Positions 54,249 to 62,340 of a DNA stretch of 64,000 nucleotides are shown one piece after another. The stretch is from NCBI RefSeq assembly GCF_021044585.1, contig NZ_CP087998.1, positions 682,001 through 746,000 of the forward strand, in the 5' to 3' direction. The notes under the pieces are model-generated. The model was not told the DNA's origin and did no database searches. It saw only the letters and a list, made by a program, of their open reading frames with translations. Within the stretch, counting starts at the first letter, position 1; every line of letters begins with the position of its first letter. The translations under genes were made by a program, and so were the position numbers. The stretch is from Sulfurimonas sp. HSL-3221 (GTDB taxonomy: Bacteria > Campylobacterota > Campylobacteria > Campylobacterales > Sulfurimonadaceae).

Positions 54249-55472
54249 ATGAAGAAGTGGATGATGTCGCTGGCCGCCGTGCCGGTTATTGTTGGAAGTA
54301 TGAATGTGGCCGTATCAGCGGCCGAAGAGATCGTTCTCCTGGACGGTCTGAAAGTGAGCGGAGAGATCCGCCCGCGCTACGAGATGGCGGACGTGAAGGA
54401 CAACGGCCTCGATACGGCTAACGCCTTTACGGCGCGGACGCGCCTTGCGGTCGAAGGGACGCTCCTCGGCCTCGAAGGGCTTACTGCCAAGGTGGGGATG
54501 ACCTCGGTCAACAACTTCGGCTACAACGACTATGCGCCGCAGAATGGGACCTATGACCTGATCCTGGACCCCCAGCAGGCGATCCTGACCGAAGGGTACC
54601 TGGCCTACACGGCGGCGGACACGACCCTGCTTGCAGGGCGCTCCTTCGTCAACCTCGACGACCAGCGCTTCGTGGGCACCGTCGGCTGGCGCCAGATGGA
54701 GCGCGCCTACGACACGGTGACGCTGAGCAACGGTTCCATCGAGGGCCTCTCCCTGATGGCCTCCTGGATCTACGGCTACCAGGGGGTCAATGCCAACCCG
54801 ACGACGGACACGGGATCGTTGCTCCTGCACGCCACGTACTCGGCGGGCAAGGCGCTCTCTGTCACGGGGTTCGGCTATATGCTTGCAGACATTCACGACA
54901 CTTACGGCCTGCGCGTCTCCGGGGATATCGCCCTGGACGGTGTGACGTTGAACTATGCGGCCTCCTATGCCAAGCAGAGCGACGCTTCGCTGACCTACGC
55001 CCTCGATGATGCGCCGGAGATCGATGCTGCCTACTACGACATCGCCCTGGGCGCGAACATCTCCGGCCTCATTGTCGGGGCGGAGTACGAGGTGCTGGGA
55101 GACGCCGAAAGCAACAGCACGAAAGGGTTCACGACCCCGCTGGCGACCCTGCACAAGTTCCAGGGGTGGGCGGACGTCTTCCTCGGTCGCACGTCCGGAA
55201 GCAACAACGACGGTCTGGCGGACCTGAGCGGCAAACTGGGATTTGCGGCGCCGGGCTTCGGCAAGGTGCTGGGGGTCTACCACAAGTTCGACGCCCTCTC
55301 CGGCGCGAACAAGGACCTCGGAAGCGAGTTCGACGTGCTCTATGCCAACAAGGTCCCCGGCGTCAGCAACCTCGGGTTCCTGGCGAAAGCGGCCTTCTAC
55401 TCCAAGGGTGACACGGGCAACGACGTCACCAAGGTCTGGGCACAGCTCGATTACAAGTTTATGGTCAAATAA
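54249..55472 (+). CDS. Outer-membrane porin (copy 1)
   Basis: 407 residues: signal peptide about 1-24 (ending AVSA), then alternating beta strands and a C-terminal LDYKFMVK with aromatic residue near the end, as in outer-membrane barrels. It resembles the Campylobacterota OprD-like/major porin group. Nearly the same protein is encoded at 62341-63564. Position behind nrtABD suggests it admits nitrate or other anions through the outer membrane; this is inference. It has a long structured leader. Confidence 0.82.
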   Translation: MKKWMMSLAAVPVIVGSMNVAVSAAEEIVLLDGLKVSGEIRPRYEMADVKDNGLDTANAFTARTRLAVEGTLLGLEGLTAKVGMTSVNNFGYNDYAPQNGTYDLILDPQQAILTEGYLAYTAADTTLLAGRSFVNLDDQRFVGTVGWRQMERAYDTVTLSNGSIEGLSLMASWIYGYQGVNANPTTDTGSLLLHATYSAGKALSVTGFGYMLADIHDTYGLRVSGDIALDGVTLNYAASYAKQSDASLTYALDDAPEIDAAYYDIALGANISGLIVGAEYEVLGDAESNSTKGFTTPLATLHKFQGWADVFLGRTSGSNNDGLADLSGKLGFAAPGFGKVLGVYHKFDALSGANKDLGSEFDVLYANKVPGVSNLGFLAKAAFYSKGDTGNDVTKVWAQLDYKFMVK

Positions 55473-55480
55473 GCGTTCGC

Positions 55481-55497
55481 GCGGCCGCTTCGGCCGC
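55481..55497 (+). terminator. GC-rich hairpin after porin 1
   Basis: GCGGCCG-CTT-CGGCCGC, a perfect 7-bp stem 9 nt after the stop. A T6 run follows 14 nt later, so termination would be weak; transcript stabilisation is the alternative. Confidence 0.45.
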
Positions 55498-55507
55498 CGA
55501 AACGGTC

Positions 55508-55553
55508 ATGTTTTTTGACGCTTCTTCATCACCGAAGGCGCATTAAAAAACAT
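55508..55553 (+). promoter_or_regulatory. Long hairpin just upstream of the siroheme synthase ribosome site
   Basis: ATGTTTTTT at 55508-55516 pairs exactly with AAAAAACAT at 55545-55553. An inner stem (CG/CG and CTTC/GAAG, 9-nt loop) lies between. It ends 2-3 nt before the AAGGA ribosome site of the gene at 55565. T- and A-runs are inside the stem, so it is not a normal terminator. Confidence 0.5.
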
Positions 55554-55564
55554 ACGAAGGATTC

Positions 55565-56866
55565 ATGATGCAAAGAATTACCCTTCCCGTTGTACTGCAC
55601 AACCCGAAGATACTGCTGATAGGCGGCGGGCCGGTCGCCCTGCAAAAGGCGCAGGTGATGCGCCGCAACAAGATCGATTTCGACGTCATCGCCGCGCAGT
55701 GCAGCGAGGCGATGCGCTCGCTTGTCCCGGAGGCGTGTGAACGTTCCGTGACGGAGGAGGATTGCCGGGAGTACGGCATTGTCATCGACGCTACCGGTAA
55801 CCCCGAGGTGACGGCGATGCTGACGGCGCTCAAACAGCGGCAGCGTTTCCTGCTCAACGTCGTCGACGTCCCGGAGCAGTGCGACTTCTTCTTTGCCGCG
55901 CTGATCGAGCAGGGGCCGGTCAAGATTGCGGTAAGTTCCAGCGGGGGCTCGCCGGCGCTCGCCCAGGCCATTCGCGACAAGATCGCCCGGATGCTGCCCG
56001 CATCATTGGCCGCACTGGGCCAAAAGGCGATGCGCGAGCGCCTTGCCGGGCATATCCGCCCGGGGGCGCTCAAAGCCGAGGCGAACCGGCAGCTCGGACG
56101 GGTGCACCTGGTCGGCTGCGGCACGGGGGACGTCGACCTGCTGACGCTCAAGGCCTACCGCCTTATCACGGAAGCGGACGTCGTCTTCGTCGATCACCTC
56201 GTCAGCGAGGAGATCAAGGCGATCATCCCCAAAGCGACGATGGTCATCCACGTCGGCAAGCGTAAAGGACACCACAGCATCAAGCAGGAGAAGATCAATG
56301 CACTCCTGATCGAGTACGCGCAGAAGGGGCTGGAGGTCGCCCGGCTTAAGGCGGGAGACCCCTACATCTTCGGCCGCGGGGCGGAAGAGGCGGAGGCGCT
56401 TGTCGCGGAAGGAATCCGTGTCGAAGTCGTCCCGGGGATCTCTTCGGCCGTCGCCGGACCGCTTGCCGCAGGGATCGCCCCGACGGCACGCGGGTACGCG
56501 GCGAACCTCTCCATCGTCTCCGCGCACCTGGCGGGTAACCGTATCAACACGGAGTGGATCGACCTGCTCAAACTGAAAAACCATACGACCATCGTGCTGA
56601 TGGGGGTCTCGCGCGCCAAAGAGATCGTGGAGAAGGCACTGGAAGCGGGCGCGGAAGCGGCGATGCCCTGCGCCGTCATCTCCAACGCCTCCCGGCCGGA
56701 CCAGCAGCGTTTCATCACCACGCTGGAGGGGTTGCCGGCGGTGGCCGAAAACGCCCCGCGCCCCGCGATCATCGTCTTTGGCGACGTCGTCAACCTGCAC
56801 GCGGTGCTGCCGCAGTATATCAACGAAGGGGAGTACCATGATCAGCGTATTGCAAGCGGCCTCTGA
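55565..56866 (+). CDS. cysG: Siroheme synthase (precorrin-2 dehydrogenase/ferrochelatase + uroporphyrinogen-III methyltransferase)
   Basis: 433-residue fusion. The N-terminal NAD-binding domain (about 1-160) starts with KILLIGGGPVALQKAQ and contains SSSGGSPALAQAIRDKI. The C-terminal SUMT domain (about 178-430) has VHLVGCGTGDVDLLTLKAYR, LKAGDPYIFGRGAEE and VVPGISSAVAGPLAAGI. It converts uroporphyrinogen III to siroheme, the cofactor of the nitrite reductase encoded next; the two genes overlap by 29 nt. An ATG at 55568 is an equal start. E. coli CysG has the same domain order. Confidence 0.92.
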   Translation: MMQRITLPVVLHNPKILLIGGGPVALQKAQVMRRNKIDFDVIAAQCSEAMRSLVPEACERSVTEEDCREYGIVIDATGNPEVTAMLTALKQRQRFLLNVVDVPEQCDFFFAALIEQGPVKIAVSSSGGSPALAQAIRDKIARMLPASLAALGQKAMRERLAGHIRPGALKAEANRQLGRVHLVGCGTGDVDLLTLKAYRLITEADVVFVDHLVSEEIKAIIPKATMVIHVGKRKGHHSIKQEKINALLIEYAQKGLEVARLKAGDPYIFGRGAEEAEALVAEGIRVEVVPGISSAVAGPLAAGIAPTARGYAANLSIVSAHLAGNRINTEWIDLLKLKNHTTIVLMGVSRAKEIVEKALEAGAEAAMPCAVISNASRPDQQRFITTLEGLPAVAENAPRPAIIVFGDVVNLHAVLPQYINEGEYHDQRIASGL

Positions 56867-58757
56867 AGCCCGGAATACCAAAACGAACAAGGTCGAGCAG
56901 ACCAAGGCGCTCAAAACCCCCAAAGAGGCGTTCGAACAGATCGCCGAGTACGCCAAAGGGGGGTACGGCAGCATCCCCAAGGAGGATCTCGGCTACTTCC
57001 TGAAGTGCTTCGGCATTTTCGACCGCCCGATGACCCCGGAGCGCTTCATGATGCGGGTGCGCATTCCCGGCGGCCAGCTGGATGCCGCCCAGGCACGCAC
57101 CGTCGGCGAGATCGCGCGGGAGTTCGGCCAGGATTACATCGATATTTCGACCCGGGCGCAGATCGTCCTGCGCTATTTAAGCATCGAAGCGATGCCGGAG
57201 ATCCTTGAACGCCTTGAAACGGTGGGGCTGACGACCTTTCATACGGGGGTGGACAACTTCCGCAACATGGTCAACGACCCCCTCGACGGGGTGGCCTTCG
57301 ATAACATTCTGCCGTCGCAGGGGCTCCTTCAGAAGCTGCAAGAGCTTTTCCTGGGCCACTGGGAGTGGGTCAGCGCCCTGCCGCGCAAGTTCAATACGGG
57401 AGTCTGCGGTTCTTTGGCCAACCGCTGCAACATCTTCGGGCAGGACTGCGGGTTTGTGCTGGCGCAAAAAGAGGGGGTCTACGGCTACAATGTCTACCTC
57501 GGAGGAAGGGTCGGGGTGATCGCGCGCAACGCGGACATCTTCGTGCGCGACGAGGCGGAGGCCGTGGCGATGTTCCGGGCCCTCATCGAGCTCTACCGCG
57601 ACTACGGCTTCCGCGACAACCGCAACAAGAACCGCCTTCACTTCCTCATCGAGGCGGTGGGGATGGAGGCCCTCGCCGCGGCCATCCGCGAAAAGGCGGG
57701 TATCGACTTCGCCACGGCCGGGGAGACGCTGACACAGCTTGACAACAGCGACCCTGACCAGGGTCGGGTCCAGCTCAACAACGGCACCTTCGCCGTCCAT
57801 GCCGTCGTCCCCTCCGGCGTCTTCAGCGGCAGCGACCTTGTCGCCGCGGCGGGGGCGGCGGAGACCTTCGGCGACGGGCGCGTGCGCCTCGACATTGAAC
57901 AGAGCCTCTACCTTCTCGGGGTGGATGCGGTCCGCTACGAGGCCCTGATGGAGACGCCGTTTTTCGAGACCTACAAGAGCGTCTCCAGCCCCTATTTCAA
58001 CCACCTGATCGCCTGCGCCGGGGAGGAGCACTGCCCCTTCGGCGTCATCCCGAACAAACCCGACGCCATCGAGATGGCCGAATACCTCAGCCTCGCGGTG
58101 CCGCTGGAGGGCGGCCGCGTGCGGATGCACTGGTCGGGCTGCGTCAAAGGGTGCGGCCTGCACGGGGTCGGCGACATCGGTTTCGAGGGGTGCAAGGCCA
58201 AGGTGAACGGCGAGACGGAGCACGGAGTGCACATCACGCTCGGGGGCAAACTCACCGCCGAAGGGCAGGAGGGGTACAGCGTCATGAAGTCCGTGCCGCT
58301 GCGGTTCGCGCGCTACCACGTCGAGTCGCTGATGCGCGAGTACCGCCGCCTGCGCAGGGCGGGGGAGAGCTTCGGACAGTTCCACGACCGGGTGCTGGCG
58401 CTCTACTCGCCCGCGGCGATCGGCTTTATCATGCAGATGCAGGCCTATGTGCGCGACAGGGGTATCGAGCTGGCGTTGGGGTTCGAGGCGGGTGCGAAAA
58501 GCGGCCGAAACGAATCCTTCGAACTCTTCGACTTCGGCTGCCGGCTCTACAAGAAACTGACGGGCGAGACGGCCTACCCGCTGCAGGCGCACTATATGCC
58601 CTCAGAGGGGGAGCGGTTGGATACGACACTGCTCGATCACAATAGTATCGACGCAAACCTGGCCCGGATGGTGACCAAGATGCTTGAGCCCAATGCCAAC
58701 CTCCGCGCCAAAGCCTTTACGGAACTAAACGGCTTCGTGGCACTCTTCCAATCGTAA
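56838..58757 (+). CDS. nirA: Ferredoxin-type assimilatory nitrite reductase (siroheme)
   Basis: 639-residue nitrite/sulfite reductase-family enzyme reducing nitrite to ammonium with siroheme and [4Fe-4S]. The cluster ligands are visible late in the sequence as CAGEEHC (C-X5-C) and SGCVKGCGLHG (C-X3-C). The two half-domains start with MRVRIPGGQLDAAQARTVG and LNNGTFAVHAVVPSGVFSG. There is no NAD(P)H flavin module, so reduced ferredoxin is the likely donor. The ATG at 56838 with GAAGGGGAG is inside the cysG end. Sulfite reductase is possible but unlikely beside nitrate genes. Confidence 0.88.
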   Translation: MISVLQAASEARNTKTNKVEQTKALKTPKEAFEQIAEYAKGGYGSIPKEDLGYFLKCFGIFDRPMTPERFMMRVRIPGGQLDAAQARTVGEIAREFGQDYIDISTRAQIVLRYLSIEAMPEILERLETVGLTTFHTGVDNFRNMVNDPLDGVAFDNILPSQGLLQKLQELFLGHWEWVSALPRKFNTGVCGSLANRCNIFGQDCGFVLAQKEGVYGYNVYLGGRVGVIARNADIFVRDEAEAVAMFRALIELYRDYGFRDNRNKNRLHFLIEAVGMEALAAAIREKAGIDFATAGETLTQLDNSDPDQGRVQLNNGTFAVHAVVPSGVFSGSDLVAAAGAAETFGDGRVRLDIEQSLYLLGVDAVRYEALMETPFFETYKSVSSPYFNHLIACAGEEHCPFGVIPNKPDAIEMAEYLSLAVPLEGGRVRMHWSGCVKGCGLHGVGDIGFEGCKAKVNGETEHGVHITLGGKLTAEGQEGYSVMKSVPLRFARYHVESLMREYRRLRRAGESFGQFHDRVLALYSPAAIGFIMQMQAYVRDRGIELALGFEAGAKSGRNESFELFDFGCRLYKKLTGETAYPLQAHYMPSEGERLDTTLLDHNSIDANLARMVTKMLEPNANLRAKAFTELNGFVALFQS

Positions 58758-58781
58758 AGCGTGCCCGGTATCCGGGCGCTT
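58757..58781 (+). terminator. Hairpin at the end of the cysG-nirA operon
   Basis: GCCCGG-TAT-CCGGGC with outer AAGC/GCTT pairs begins at the nirA stop. A T5 run follows at about 58794. A second perfect repeat, TGCGTCA ... TGACGCA (58814-58852), followed by a T6 run may complete termination. Confidence 0.5.
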
Positions 58782-58895
58782 CTATAAAGACGGTTTTTCT
58801 GCACACAGCTGCGTGCGTCATTTGCGGCGAATCTTCTACAGCGAGTGACGCAAAAATCATTTTTTGAAAAACTGTTAAGTTCTATTTTTCACCAC

Positions 58896-58959
58896 TAATC
58901 CCTATCATAAACGGTTTTAGTGTTCAGAAAATAATAAGAATTGTGTATAAAATACATAC
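58896..58959 (+). promoter_or_regulatory. Promoter region of the channel-cyanase operon with shared motifs
   Basis: TAATCCCTAT at 58896-58905 is identical to the nrtA promoter copy. TTGTGTATAAAATACATAC at 58941-58959 resembles the inverted repeat at 50944. The AT-rich stretch 58855-58995 otherwise holds no gene, and the leader RNA starts soon after. Confidence 0.4.
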
Positions 58960-59005
58960 AATTTTCTGCTACATAGTTTGAAATTTAATCGGTAGAATTT
59001 TTCAG

Positions 59006-59115
59006 GTTGATCGGACCGTGGTAGCGCTTGCAGCACTGCTGGACAGAAGGACCACGCCCTTGCCGATGCCGCTCTCCGTGAAGGGCAGCAGCGTCGGGAA
59101 GCGGCTTCGATCAAC
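59006..59115 (+). ncRNA. Candidate riboswitch-like leader RNA (three-way junction) before the channel-cyanase operon
   Basis: A 110-nt element closed by a perfect 8-bp stem: GTTGATCG (59006-59013) with CGATCAAC (59108-59115). Inside, CGTGGT (59017-59022) pairs with ACCACG (59051-59056), and CCCTT (59057-59061) pairs with AAGGG (59081-59085). CCGATGC (59063-59069) can pair with GCGTCGG (59091-59097; one G-U), giving a pseudoknot or an alternative fold. The 3' strand of the closing stem ends 8 nt before AAGGAG of the next gene. I do not recognise it as a known riboswitch class. Confidence 0.55.
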
Positions 59116-59136
59116 AACACGATAAGGAGATATCCA

Positions 59137-59949
59137 ATGGCCTATTTGGCTCCAAGCGAATTTGTAACAAAAATGGTCGATTCGGGAGAATCGAAAGTCT
59201 ATATGTCCACAAAGGACACCCTCATCCGCGCCTATATGGCGGGGGCTATCCTGGCACTGGCGGCGGTCTTCGCCGTCACGGTCGCAATGAAAACCGGCTC
59301 GCCGCTGGTCGGCGCGATGCTCTTCCCGGTCGGCTTCATTATGCTCTACCTCATGAGCTTTGACCTGCTCACGGGTGTTTTCGTCCTCGTCCCGCTGGCA
59401 TGGCTGGATAAACGTCCGGGCGTTTCGATAGCCCAGATCCTGCGTAACTGGGGTTTTGTGGCGCTGGGGAACCTGATGGGCGCCCTGACGGTCGCGTTTA
59501 TGATGGCCTTTATTTTTACATACGGTTTTGACACGGACGGCGGCGAGATCGCCAAGAAAGTGGCGGGCATCGGTGAAGCGCGTACCCTGGGGTACCAGTC
59601 CCACGGTGTATCCGGCTGGTTTACGGTTTTTGTCCGCGGGATGCTCTGTAACTGGATGGTCTCCATGGGTGTCGTCGGTGCGATGATCTCCACGACGGTC
59701 AGCGGCAAGTTCCTGGCGATGTGGATGCCGGTCATGCTCTTCTTCTTCATGGGCTTCGAGCACTCCATTGTCAACATGTTCCTGTTCCCGTTCTCCCTGA
59801 TCATGGGCGGTAACTTCACGATTTCTGACTACATCCTCTGGAACGAGGTTCCGGTTGCACTGGGTAACCTGGTCGGCGGTCTCGCGTTTACGGGTCTGAC
59901 GCTTTATGCAACGCACGTCAGAACAAGCCCGAAACGTGTGCTGGGGTAA
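59137..59949 (+). CDS. Formate/nitrite transporter (FNT) family channel
   Basis: 270-residue membrane protein with six helices. FNT features include the first half segment VGAMLFPVGFIMLYLMSFDLLTG and, in the second half, GFEHSIVNMFLFP with the central His. Between nirA and cyanase it may pass nitrite, or cyanate as a similar small anion; formate is less likely in this setting. AAGGAG lies 7 nt before the ATG. cynS follows after 55 nt. Confidence 0.87.
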   Translation: MAYLAPSEFVTKMVDSGESKVYMSTKDTLIRAYMAGAILALAAVFAVTVAMKTGSPLVGAMLFPVGFIMLYLMSFDLLTGVFVLVPLAWLDKRPGVSIAQILRNWGFVALGNLMGALTVAFMMAFIFTYGFDTDGGEIAKKVAGIGEARTLGYQSHGVSGWFTVFVRGMLCNWMVSMGVVGAMISTTVSGKFLAMWMPVMLFFFMGFEHSIVNMFLFPFSLIMGGNFTISDYILWNEVPVALGNLVGGLAFTGLTLYATHVRTSPKRVLG

Positions 59950-60004
59950 CCCGGCATAGCGGCTCCGGCCGCATCCATTCAAAAACGAAAAGGAAATATT
60001 TTTT

Positions 60005-60445
60005 ATGACAAAACTTGAAATGACTGAAACGATTATGGCGGCGAAAAAAAGCAGCGGTCTGGGCTGGGAGGCGATCTCCGAGAAGGTCGGTCTCGGTTCC
60101 GTGTTCCTGACATCGGCGTGCCTCGGTATGAACAGCCTGAAGCCCGAGCCGGCAGACAAACTGTGCGAAGTCCTGGGGCTGGATGCCGCGGTGTCCGAAG
60201 CGCTGCAGGCGTTCCCCAACAAGAAGTGGGACCAGATCGTTCCGACCGATCCGCTTATCTACCGTCTCTATGAAGTCGTCGGCGTCTACGGCGAAACCAT
60301 CAAGGAGATCGTCGGTGAGAAATTCGGCGACGGCATTATGAGCGCCATCGACTTCTCCATGGACATCGACAAAGAGGAGAATCCGGCGGGCGACCGCGTC
60401 GTGATCACCATGAACGGCAAATTCCTGCCCTACAAGTCGTGGTAA
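60005..60445 (+). CDS. cynS: Cyanate hydratase (cyanase)
   Basis: 146-residue enzyme that converts cyanate and bicarbonate to ammonia and CO2. Catalytic Arg87, Glu90 (LIYRLYEVVG) and Ser113 (IMSAIDFSM) are all present with the spacing of E. coli Arg96/Glu99/Ser122. The C-terminus FLPYKSW is conserved. It supplies ammonium alongside nitrite reduction, or detoxifies cyanate. No cynR or cynT gene is in the window. Confidence 0.95.
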   Translation: MTKLEMTETIMAAKKSSGLGWEAISEKVGLGSVFLTSACLGMNSLKPEPADKLCEVLGLDAAVSEALQAFPNKKWDQIVPTDPLIYRLYEVVGVYGETIKEIVGEKFGDGIMSAIDFSMDIDKEENPAGDRVVITMNGKFLPYKSW

Positions 60446-60515
60446 CACGACTTTTTTTGAGCATGGCCGCCGGCGCGGACGTGTTCAAAAGGAGTCTGAC
60501 AAAGATGATCAAGCG

Positions 60516-62249
60516 ATGAATACAGCCGTGAAGCTCACCGTCGGCAGCCACACCGACAAAGGGCGCAAACCCCTGAACCAGGATTTTCACGATCTGCGCA
60601 TTCCCGACGATACGCTGCTCTGCACAAAGGGGGCGGCCGCGGCGCTGGCCGACGGCATCAGCAGCAGCGAGGTGAGCCAGGTCGCCAGCCAGGTCGCTGT
60701 CGTCTCCTTTTTGGAGGATTACTTCAGCACGCCGGAGACCTGGTCGGTCGGCCGGGCGGCCCGGCAGGTGCTCAAGGCGACGAACTCCTGGCTCTACGCC
60801 CAGACCAGGCGGGGGCCGGAGCGCTTCGATATGGACAAGGGGTACGTCTGTACCTTCAGCGCGCTGGTGCTGCGGGGAAGGAGCGTGCATCTCTTTCATA
60901 TCGGCGACGCGCGGATCTACCGGCTCCGCGACGGGGTGCTGGAGCAGCAGACCGAAGACCACCGCCTGCGGATCTCGCCGAGCGAGAGCTACCTCAGCCG
61001 GGCCATGGGGATGGACTCGCAGCTCATCATCGACCATGCCGTGTTGAGTGCCGAAGCGGGGGACGTCTTTCTCCTGATGACCGACGGAGTCTACGAGCAT
61101 ATCCTTGACGAGGATATCCTGCAGCATTTGCAAGAGCGCGGCGACGATTACGACGGCGCGGCGGAGGCCCTGGTAAACCGGGCCCTGGAAAACGGCAGCG
61201 GGGATAACCTGACGCTGATGCTCATGCGCATCGACGCCCTGCCGGATCAGGCGATCGACGAGCGCTACAAGGAGGTGATCGAAAAGCCTTTCGCGCCGCT
61301 GCTCGAACCCCGGTCGGAATTTGAGGGTTACCGCATCGTGCGCACGCTCAGCAGGACGAGCCGCAGCCATGTCTACCTGGCCGTCGACATGCAGACCGAT
61401 ACGCCCGCGGTGCTCAAAACCCTCGCGACGGAGCTGCAGCACGACCGCACGCAGGTGGAACGGTTCCTGACCGAAGAGTGGATCGCCCGCCGGGTCAGCA
61501 ACGCCCACCTGCTCAAGGCCTACCCGCAGCAGCGCCCACGCGCCTACCTCTACACCGTGACCGAGTACGTGGAGGGGCAGTCGCTGGCGCAGTGGATGAC
61601 GGACAACCCCCGTCCCGATTTGGAGACGGTCAGGCGCTATGCCGAGCAGATCGCGCGGGGGCTGCTTGCGCTGCACCGCCGCGAGATGGTGCACCAGGAT
61701 CTCCGCCCGGAAAATATCCTGATCGACGCCACGGGGACGCTCAAGATCATCGATTTCGGGTCGGTAAAGATCGAGGGGATACAGGAGACGGTGCCGGAAC
61801 GCGAAGGGACGCAGATGCCCGGTACGGCGCACTATTCGGCCCCGGAGTATTTTCTGGGCGGCGCAGGCACAACGCGCTCGGACCTCTATTCGCTGGCGGC
61901 GATCCTCTACCGGATGCTCTCGGGCAGCTCCCCGTACGGACTCAAAGTGGCACGGACCAAACAGCGCTCCGAGCAGAAGAAACTGAAGTACGTGTCGCTG
62001 GCGACGGAGGGAAGGGGCGTGCCGGTCTGGTTCGACGAAGCGCTGCGCAAGGCGCTTGACCCGGACCCGGAGCGCCGCTACGAGGATGTCGCCGAGTTCG
62101 TCTACGATCTTCGTCATCCCAACCGGGCCTTTTTGAATAAAAGCAGACCGCCGCTGATCGAACGCGATCCGGTCCGTTTCTGGCAGGGGCTTTCCCTCCT
62201 GCTCGGATTCGCCCTCGTCATGGTGGCGGCGAAGTGCCTGAGCGGGTGA
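60516..62249 (+). CDS. PP2C phosphatase-Ser/Thr kinase fusion with C-terminal membrane anchor
   Basis: 577 residues. Residues about 1-240 are a PP2C domain (NQDFHDLRIPDD, ALADGISSSEVSQVA, HIGDARIYRLRDG, LMTDGVYEH, SGDNLTLMLM). Residues about 270-530 are a protein kinase: Lys in AVLKTL, catalytic loop MVHQDLRPENILID (near 393) and DFGS (near 413). The Gly-rich loop is poor (RTLSRTSRSHVYLAV). A membrane helix lies at about 553-573. Similar fusions accompany nitrate-assimilation genes in other proteobacteria, so it may tune this island by phosphorylation; targets unknown. Confidence 0.87.
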   Translation: MNTAVKLTVGSHTDKGRKPLNQDFHDLRIPDDTLLCTKGAAAALADGISSSEVSQVASQVAVVSFLEDYFSTPETWSVGRAARQVLKATNSWLYAQTRRGPERFDMDKGYVCTFSALVLRGRSVHLFHIGDARIYRLRDGVLEQQTEDHRLRISPSESYLSRAMGMDSQLIIDHAVLSAEAGDVFLLMTDGVYEHILDEDILQHLQERGDDYDGAAEALVNRALENGSGDNLTLMLMRIDALPDQAIDERYKEVIEKPFAPLLEPRSEFEGYRIVRTLSRTSRSHVYLAVDMQTDTPAVLKTLATELQHDRTQVERFLTEEWIARRVSNAHLLKAYPQQRPRAYLYTVTEYVEGQSLAQWMTDNPRPDLETVRRYAEQIARGLLALHRREMVHQDLRPENILIDATGTLKIIDFGSVKIEGIQETVPEREGTQMPGTAHYSAPEYFLGGAGTTRSDLYSLAAILYRMLSGSSPYGLKVARTKQRSEQKKLKYVSLATEGRGVPVWFDEALRKALDPDPERRYEDVAEFVYDLRHPNRAFLNKSRPPLIERDPVRFWQGLSLLLGFALVMVAAKCLSG

Positions 62250-62252
62250 ACG

Positions 62253-62314
62253 CCCCGGCGTACTTCTGGGGAGCTCCGCCCAAGCGGTGCGGCGTTGCTC
62301 AGAGGTACAACCTC
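62253..62314 (+). ncRNA. Structured leader of porin gene 2
   Basis: CCCCGGCGT followed by GGGG (62268-62271) can close a hairpin. GAGC...GCTC encloses CCGC/GCGG (62271-62300), and GAGG-TACAA-CCTC at 62302-62314 ends 26 nt before the ATG. The order of stems and the AGAGG...CCTCG hairpin match the leader of porin 1 despite differing loops. Confidence 0.5.
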
Positions 62315-62340
62315 GCACGAATAACTAAAGGAATAACTAT

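Noticed and set aside
60405-62318. 637-codon frame antisense to the phosphatase-kinase gene
   Set aside because: Same reasoning; the plus strand shows PP2C and kinase motifs in order.
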